Below are positions 60,267 through 64,000 of a DNA stretch of 64,000 nucleotides, piece after piece. Location of the stretch: positions 530,983-594,982 of the forward strand of contig NZ_VFPB01000001.1 of NCBI RefSeq assembly GCF_006716465.1. Reading direction: 5' to 3'. Numbering within the stretch: position 1 is the stretch's first letter; every line of letters begins with the position of its first letter. This stretch comes from Pseudoxanthomonas sp. 3HH-4 (GTDB lineage Bacteria > Pseudomonadota > Gammaproteobacteria > Xanthomonadales > Xanthomonadaceae). Position numbers and translations under genes: made by a program. A model generated the notes under the pieces. That model was not told the origin of the DNA. It did not search any database and worked only from the letters and a program-made list of their open reading frames with translations.

Positions 60267-60982
60267 CGGCGCACGACGGAAGGCAGCAGCATGTAGCCCT
60301 CGTTGCGCACGGTGCGGATCATTTCCGTGCCGCCACGCTCGTTGAGCTTCCGGCGCAGCCGACTGACCTGACTGTCGATGGCCCGGTCGTATACGTCCAC
60401 GTTGTGGCCGCGCGCGTAGTCCAGCAACTGGTCACGGCTGAGCACGCGCTGCGGATGTTCGATGAAGGTGCGAAGCAGCGCGAACTCGCCATCGGAAAGA
60501 TTGATGTAGGTGCCCGCAGGATCGCGCAGTTCACGGCGGGCCACATCCAGGCTCCAGCCATCGAAACCGAAAACGGTAGCGCCGTTCGGGCCGGTACCGC
60601 CATCGCCGGCGGGAGAGCGACGGCGCAGAAGGGCGCGCACGCGGGCCAGCAGTTCGCGCGGATTGCACGGTTTGGCGAGGTAATCGTCGGCGCCGACTTC
60701 CAGGCCGATGATGCGGTCGGTATCCGTGCCGAGCGCGCTGAGCATGATCACCGGAGGGCCGGACTCGCTGGCCAACCTGCGTGCGGCGGCCAAGCCATCC
60801 TCGCCCGGCATCATCACGTCGAGCACGATCAGGTCGGGTCGCCGCCGCGCGATGGCATCCCGCATCGCGGCCGTATCGCCCACCTCGTCCACGCGATAAC
60901 CGTGCTCGCGCAGGAAGCCGCCGATCAGCGTGCGCAGTTCGGGGTCGTCGTCGACCACCAGGATGTGGGAGCTCAGGTCCAT
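60263..60982 (-). CDS. OmpR-family response regulator
   Basis: 239 residues from the ATG at 60982 (MDLSSHILVVDDDPE). The receiver has the phosphoacceptor Asp55 (LIVLDVMMPGEDG) and the conserved Lys (DYLAKPCNPRELLAR). The winged-helix output domain has LRDPAGTYINLSDGEFALLRTF and SRLRRKLNERGGTEMIRTVRNEGYML (in parts). It is the promoter-proximal gene of the two-component operon, with a long leader that holds a terminator-like hairpin and an 18-bp inverted repeat. Confidence 0.95.
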   Translation of the reverse strand: MDLSSHILVVDDDPELRTLIGGFLREHGYRVDEVGDTAAMRDAIARRRPDLIVLDVMMPGEDGLAAARRLASESGPPVIMLSALGTDTDRIIGLEVGADDYLAKPCNPRELLARVRALLRRRSPAGDGGTGPNGATVFGFDGWSLDVARRELRDPAGTYINLSDGEFALLRTFIEHPQRVLSRDQLLDYARGHNVDVYDRAIDSQVSRLRRKLNERGGTEMIRTVRNEGYMLLPSVVRR

Positions 60983-61046
60983 GGCGCGGGGGGCGTGCAG
61001 CGTCCGTGAGAAGTATGCGTCATTCCCCGGTCCTTCCCGGCACGCG

Positions 61047-61075
61047 GGAAAAGAGCCGCCATGAGGGATGGCGGC
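61047..61075 (-). terminator. Attenuator-like hairpin in the response-regulator leader
   Basis: On the minus strand GCCGCCAT-CCCTC-ATGGCGGC is an 8-bp perfect stem with a 5-base loop, followed by TCTTTTCC, so it looks like a weak rho-independent terminator. It lies about 75 bases upstream of the regulator start codon with no minus-strand gene upstream of it, hence attenuator is more likely than end-of-gene terminator. Inferred only. Confidence 0.5.
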
Positions 61076-61152
61076 AGGGGATTTCCAGGGGAGAGTACAA
61101 GGTTGGTCTGTCGCCAACGCCACCGCAGGGTGCAGCGCGTTCTTCGCGCCGG

Positions 61153-61213
61153 TATGTCGTCGTGTGTCGCGACGTGGCACTGCCCCCGGCACGGGGCGAC
61201 ACACGACGACATA
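61153..61213. repeat. 18-bp perfect inverted repeat with 25-base loop
   Basis: The arms TATGTCGTCGTGTGTCGC at 61153-61170 and its exact complement GCGACACACGACGACATA at 61196-61213 match at all 18 positions. The 25-base spacer is GC rich. It is located between divergent genes, about 171 bases from the regulator start and 181 bases from the lipoprotein start. It may be an operator, a transcript hairpin or the scar of a mobile element; nothing else in the window repeats it. Confidence 0.8.
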
Positions 61214-61393
61214 GGCAAGCGACACGGCGCGTCCATCCTCACCACTCCCCGCCGCCGGTGTTCGCCCATGCCATCTTTCCGCCTTGCAGGGCCTTGTGGC
61301 GGCGACCGCTGTTCCATGCATGCGACGGATTCATCCGCTGTGGAGCCTGCAGGCACCATGCCCGCCAACCATCCTTCTCAAGGAGGTTCCTTG

Positions 61394-61744
61394 TTGCACG
61401 CCACGCCCTTCCGCGCCGCCCTGTTGGGCTTGCTGGCCTTCGGGCTCGCCGCCTGCTGCTCGCCGCCGCATCTGCATCGTCCACCGCCCGCACCTTTCGG
61501 TCACGACGGACCGCCCCATCCGCATGCGGATGGATATGGCATGCCGCCGATGCCGGATCCGGAGCTCAGGGACGCGATCGCGCGCTGCGCCGAGGAGCTC
61601 GACCTGCCGTTACCCGCCGCGGATGCCTCGCATGAACCGCCCCTGCTTGATCCGGAGCAGCACGACCTGCTGGACGCATGCCTAGAAGACCAAGGATATC
61701 CACCACCCTCGCCGGCAAAGAGTCACTGGGACGACCCGGTTTGA
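61394..61744 (+). CDS. Small lipoprotein, TTG start
   Basis: 116 residues from TTG at 61394; another TTG is at 61391. AAGGAGG lies eight bases upstream, the best ribosome site in this part of the window, and the frame gives MHATPFRAALLGLLAFGLAAC with a proper lipobox (LAAC). The mature part is His/Pro rich (PPHLHRPPPAPFGHDG), then an acidic C-terminal half with two Cys (IARCAEELDLPLP and LDACLEDQG). No family is recognised. It could bind metal. Its place next to the two-component system suggests, without proof, that it is a target of it. Confidence 0.68.
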   Translation: MHATPFRAALLGLLAFGLAACCSPPHLHRPPPAPFGHDGPPHPHADGYGMPPMPDPELRDAIARCAEELDLPLPAADASHEPPLLDPEQHDLLDACLEDQGYPPPSPAKSHWDDPV

Positions 61745-61802
61745 TCCTGCCGCCGCATAGGCTGCCCGGCATGCCCCGGACATCACCGCTTGAGCTCCTG
61801 CA

Positions 61803-62819
61803 TTGACTGGCGCAACCGCGACAGGTCCGCGACCGCGCGCCGCAGGCCACGTGTGGCAGGTGCCGGCAGATGCCAAGGACCGCCTGATTGCCTGCCTGGT
61901 GAGCGTCATCGTCCTGGCGCTGACCGCACGCGTGCTGATGCTGCACCGCCCTGTCGTGCGTGCGGAGGCATCCGAATCCACGCTGCAGATACGCTTCATT
62001 GCACGCGCGACCGTGATACGGACCCCGCATACGTCAGCGCGTCCGTTCCGCCCGGACCAGGACCAGCAGCGCCCGCCGCCGGCGCTGCGCAGGACTGCGT
62101 CACCGGCCACGGCCTCCGTGCGGGTCTACGCGGACCAAGGCGTCCCGCTCGTGTTGTACGGCCGCGATGGACGCCTGCTTCTGCTGGAAGATGCGGCAGG
62201 GCGCGCCGTGCCGGTACGGCCGCCACCCGGCACGGGAGAAGGCGTGGCGCGCAACAAAGCACCGGGTCCCTTCGACCGTCGTAATCCGGTTGATTACCGG
62301 GAGACACGGTTCGACAAGGCCTGGCTCGGGAAAGGCACCGCCGGAGACAGCCTGCTGGAGAACGCGCACGGAACCGTCACCGGCACGGTGGTCATTCCGT
62401 TGGGGACGCGCGACCAGCCCGCACGCGCGCGCCCACCGCCGGAGGTCCGCTTCAATCCCGCATACCACGAGCGAGTGGCGGATCTCGGCAGCGAAGCAAC
62501 AGGGGACGCCTACAAGGCGGCACCCATCGCGTCCGAGCCGGCTCCTGGCCTGGAAGGGGCCGCCAGCCGCGCGATCAGGGAGCAATTGGCGGCGCTCGGT
62601 GCGGATTTTCCGCATTGCCGGAAGTCGCTGTATGCAGAACTGCTGCGGCCCATCCAGCAGCACCTGTCGCAGTTGGAGCGCGTGGAGCATGCATTCGCGA
62701 ACGGAGCCGATCCGACACGCGCGGAACACCTGCTGCCACGGGAGGCCGACATGGCTTACAACCTGGCGCGCCGCGCCGCTTGGCATGCGCGCGCGACGTT
62801 GTCGTCATGCCCGCGCTGA
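61803..62819 (+). CDS. Single-pass membrane protein, function unknown
   Basis: Up to 338 residues; the start is uncertain (TTG at 61803 without a ribosome site, or GTG at 61851). One N-terminal membrane segment (DRLIACLVSVIVLALTARVLML) precedes a Pro/Arg-rich soluble part. The N-terminal plan (short cytosolic tail, one helix, then a Pro-rich periplasmic stretch) is like TonB or energy-coupling proteins, but no TonB C-terminal domain is seen. The C-terminus has two Cys (PHCRKSLYAELL and LSSCPR). No family is recognised. It is 58 bases after the lipoprotein gene. Confidence 0.6.
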   Translation: MTGATATGPRPRAAGHVWQVPADAKDRLIACLVSVIVLALTARVLMLHRPVVRAEASESTLQIRFIARATVIRTPHTSARPFRPDQDQQRPPPALRRTASPATASVRVYADQGVPLVLYGRDGRLLLLEDAAGRAVPVRPPPGTGEGVARNKAPGPFDRRNPVDYRETRFDKAWLGKGTAGDSLLENAHGTVTGTVVIPLGTRDQPARARPPPEVRFNPAYHERVADLGSEATGDAYKAAPIASEPAPGLEGAASRAIREQLAALGADFPHCRKSLYAELLRPIQQHLSQLERVEHAFANGADPTRAEHLLPREADMAYNLARRAAWHARATLSSCPR

Positions 62820-62857
62820 ACGGGATGCCTCGTCGAGCGTTTATCGCAGGCGGAAGT

Positions 62858-63694
62858 TCAGGGCGTGGCGGCGCGCGTGCTGCCGGATCGCGACGCATGC
62901 GCAGGCGATGGGCGTTCCGATGCGACGTGACGCATGATGTCGATGAAGGGCGCCACCCAGTACACGTCCGGATGGGCAGCCAGGTGCCGCAGCAAAGCTT
63001 CGTGTGCGTCGTTGGAGACGGCGAGGTGGTCGCCGCCGATGCCATGGAAGGTGAAGTTGACCATCGTGCCCCGTCGTGCCGCCTCTTCGACGCGTGCGAT
63101 CAGCGCTTCGCCGGTCACCTCGACAGGAACGTCGACCGGCACTGCCATCGGATCGAGTGTCGCCATGTCCGCGACCACGCCGCCCTGTCCCAGCTTGATC
63201 GCCACGAATGCCGATGCGACGGCGTCGACATAGTTTCCGTCGCGCGCCTCCGTATCGCCGCAAGGCACGGTCATGGTCCGTTCGTGCCTGCCATCCAGTG
63301 CGGTCAGCATGACATTCGCCAGCAGCACCTGGTCGCGCATCTGCGCCACGGTGACGCTGTCTAGATCGCGGTGTGCCTCCACCCAGTCGCGATCGGGCCT
63401 GGAGCCCGAGCATTGGTGGAACAGGCTGTGGTTTCCCAGCTCGTGGCCGTTGCGTGCGGCGGACACCCATTCCTGCTGCCGCGTGCGCAGCGTGTCGGAG
63501 GACAGCGTCAGGTAGAAAGTGCCCTTCAGACCGTGGCGATCGAGTGCGGGGATCGCATTGTCCAGTTGCGACGGAACCGCGTCGTCGTAGGACAGGCTCA
63601 CGGCGGCACGACGTCCGTCGGGCCACGCGAAAGCATCTGCGGCGGAGGTGGGTGCGCCCGGCAGCAGCAGCAACAGGACAAGCAACGGACGCAT
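62858..63694 (-). CDS. Exported polysaccharide deacetylase (NodB homology)
   Basis: 278 residues. A signal peptide (MRPLLVLLLLLPGAPTSAADA) precedes a NodB-type domain: motif 1 LSYDDA (Asp37, Asp38), motif 2 HELGNHSLFH (His89, His93), a diverged motif 3 (TMTVPCGD instead of R-x-x-Y/F), and a late FHGIGGDH. The family removes acetyl (or formyl) groups from sugar polymers outside the cytoplasm. GGGGAG is seven bases upstream of the ATG at 63694. It follows the GH30 gene by 24 bases on the same strand, so the two form an operon acting on one polysaccharide. Confidence 0.88.
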   Translation of the reverse strand: MRPLLVLLLLLPGAPTSAADAFAWPDGRRAAVSLSYDDAVPSQLDNAIPALDRHGLKGTFYLTLSSDTLRTRQQEWVSAARNGHELGNHSLFHQCSGSRPDRDWVEAHRDLDSVTVAQMRDQVLLANVMLTALDGRHERTMTVPCGDTEARDGNYVDAVASAFVAIKLGQGGVVADMATLDPMAVPVDVPVEVTGEALIARVEEAARRGTMVNFTFHGIGGDHLAVSNDAHEALLRHLAAHPDVYWVAPFIDIMRHVASERPSPAHASRSGSTRAATP

Positions 63695-63718
63695 GGCGGA
63701 CTCCCCTCAGCCGTGTGG

Positions 63719-64000
63719 TCAGTTCACCAGGGTCTGGATCGCGCGCGCCGGGATGGTGACCACGGCCGAGTCCTGGCCTACATAGAAGTTGTAGGCGATC
63801 TCCTTGTCGGTCGGATTCATCACGACCGTGGCCAAGCGTCCGTCGGGATTGGCGAAGGACGTCGCCAGCAGGGTGCTGCGGCTGGTGGCGGTACTGACGC
63901 GACGTGCTTCGGGACGGATGAACTTCGAGAAGTGTCCGATGTAATAGTAGCTGGGCGTGTAGATCAGCTCGCCGGTACGTGTATCGGCGTGGAGCGGCGC
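63719..64000 (-). CDS. Glycoside hydrolase family 30, C-terminal part (gene continues beyond window)
   Basis: The last 94 codons of a gene whose start is right of the window. The readable end includes YYYIGHFSKFIRPEARRV, TSRSTLLATSFANPDGRLATVVMNPTDKEIA in parts, and the ending IPARAIQTLVN. This is the side beta-domain of GH30 enzymes (glucosylceramidase, endo-1,6-glucanase or glucuronoxylanase type). The catalytic domain is outside, so the substrate cannot be set. It precedes the polysaccharide deacetylase gene in the same operon. Confidence 0.8.
   Translation of the reverse strand, partial: APLHADTRTGELIYTPSYYYIGHFSKFIRPEARRVSTATSRSTLLATSFANPDGRLATVVMNPTDKEIAYNFYVGQDSAVVTIPARAIQTLVN

Larger units (their letters stand above)
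60983..61393. other. Divergent intergenic region upstream of the two-component operon
   Basis: About 411 bases with no supported gene. On the minus strand, as leader of the regulator gene, it holds the hairpin at 61055-61075 and, further upstream, the 18-bp perfect inverted repeat at 61153-61213. On the plus strand it holds the AAGGAGG ribosome site (61380-61386) of the TTG-started lipoprotein gene. No clean sigma-70 promoter was found on either strand. Confidence 0.6.

Overview
The window is one contiguous piece of a high-GC gammaproteobacterial chromosome. Protein types, synteny (LysM protein-dprA-smg-topA divergent from def-fmt-rsmB; an opgD-opgH pair without opgG; a ParD-like/methionine aminopeptidase pair; rpoH and rpoD of xanthomonad type) and the absence of phage, plasmid or IS genes point to a Xanthomonadaceae member. 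A Pseudoxanthomonas or Stenotrophomonas relative is my inference; the genus cannot be proved from the window alone.

Layout. (1) 1-1.35 kb: the 3' part of a 23S rRNA gene, a 5S rRNA gene and a strong intrinsic terminator closing the rrn operon. (2) 1.4-11.6 kb: a secreted M19 dipeptidase, a PF10118 protein, heat-shock sigma factor rpoH with a CIRCE-like palindrome just before its start codon, a secreted protein of four tandem ~86-residue repeats, a DUF1203 protein, then on the minus strand priA, a kgtP-type permease and a type II NADH dehydrogenase. (3) 11.6-25.6 kb: a priA upstream region with two perfect inverted DnaA boxes, a membrane-tethered sigma-like protein with a DUF3106 partner, a REP-type inverted pair, DUF3667 and MATE membrane proteins, sppA, the ParD-like/map pair, a B12/radical-SAM protein, an SDR, a membrane-anchored DJ-1/PfpI protein and two DUF4124 paralogues.

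(4) 24.2-34.6 kb: a long co-oriented minus-strand block (LysM protein, dprA, smg, three GYF-domain membrane proteins, topA, tsaC, two DUF4124 genes). (5) 34.7-37.5 kb: def-fmt-rsmB, with translation-linked spacing. (6) 37.7-50.4 kb: cell-surface polysaccharide and lipid A functions: an O-antigen-ligase-like membrane protein, two GT4 and two GT2 glycosyltransferases, a CDP-glycerol-glycerophosphotransferase-like protein, a GT9 heptosyltransferase-like protein, the YdbS/YdbT-type PH-domain pair, a Sel1-repeat protein and an LpxL-type acyltransferase. (7) 50.4-56.6 kb: dtd, rpoD with an extended -10 promoter, and osmoregulated periplasmic glucan genes opgD-opgH, the latter running into a tRNA-Ile2(CAU) gene. 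(8) 56.7-64 kb: a TonB-dependent receptor, a two-component system with a structured divergent leader region, a TTG-initiated lipoprotein, an unknown membrane protein, and a polysaccharide deacetylase behind the 3' end of a GH30 glycoside hydrolase.

Most of the window is ordinary housekeeping and envelope biology. The observations I would follow first are the CIRCE-like operator at rpoH, the GYF-domain trio including a GYF/pilin-like fusion, the ParD-like antitoxin coupled to a complete methionine aminopeptidase with a nearby palindromic operator, the double DnaA box near priA, the sigma-like protein with a transmembrane tether, and the 18-bp perfect inverted repeat upstream of the two-component system.
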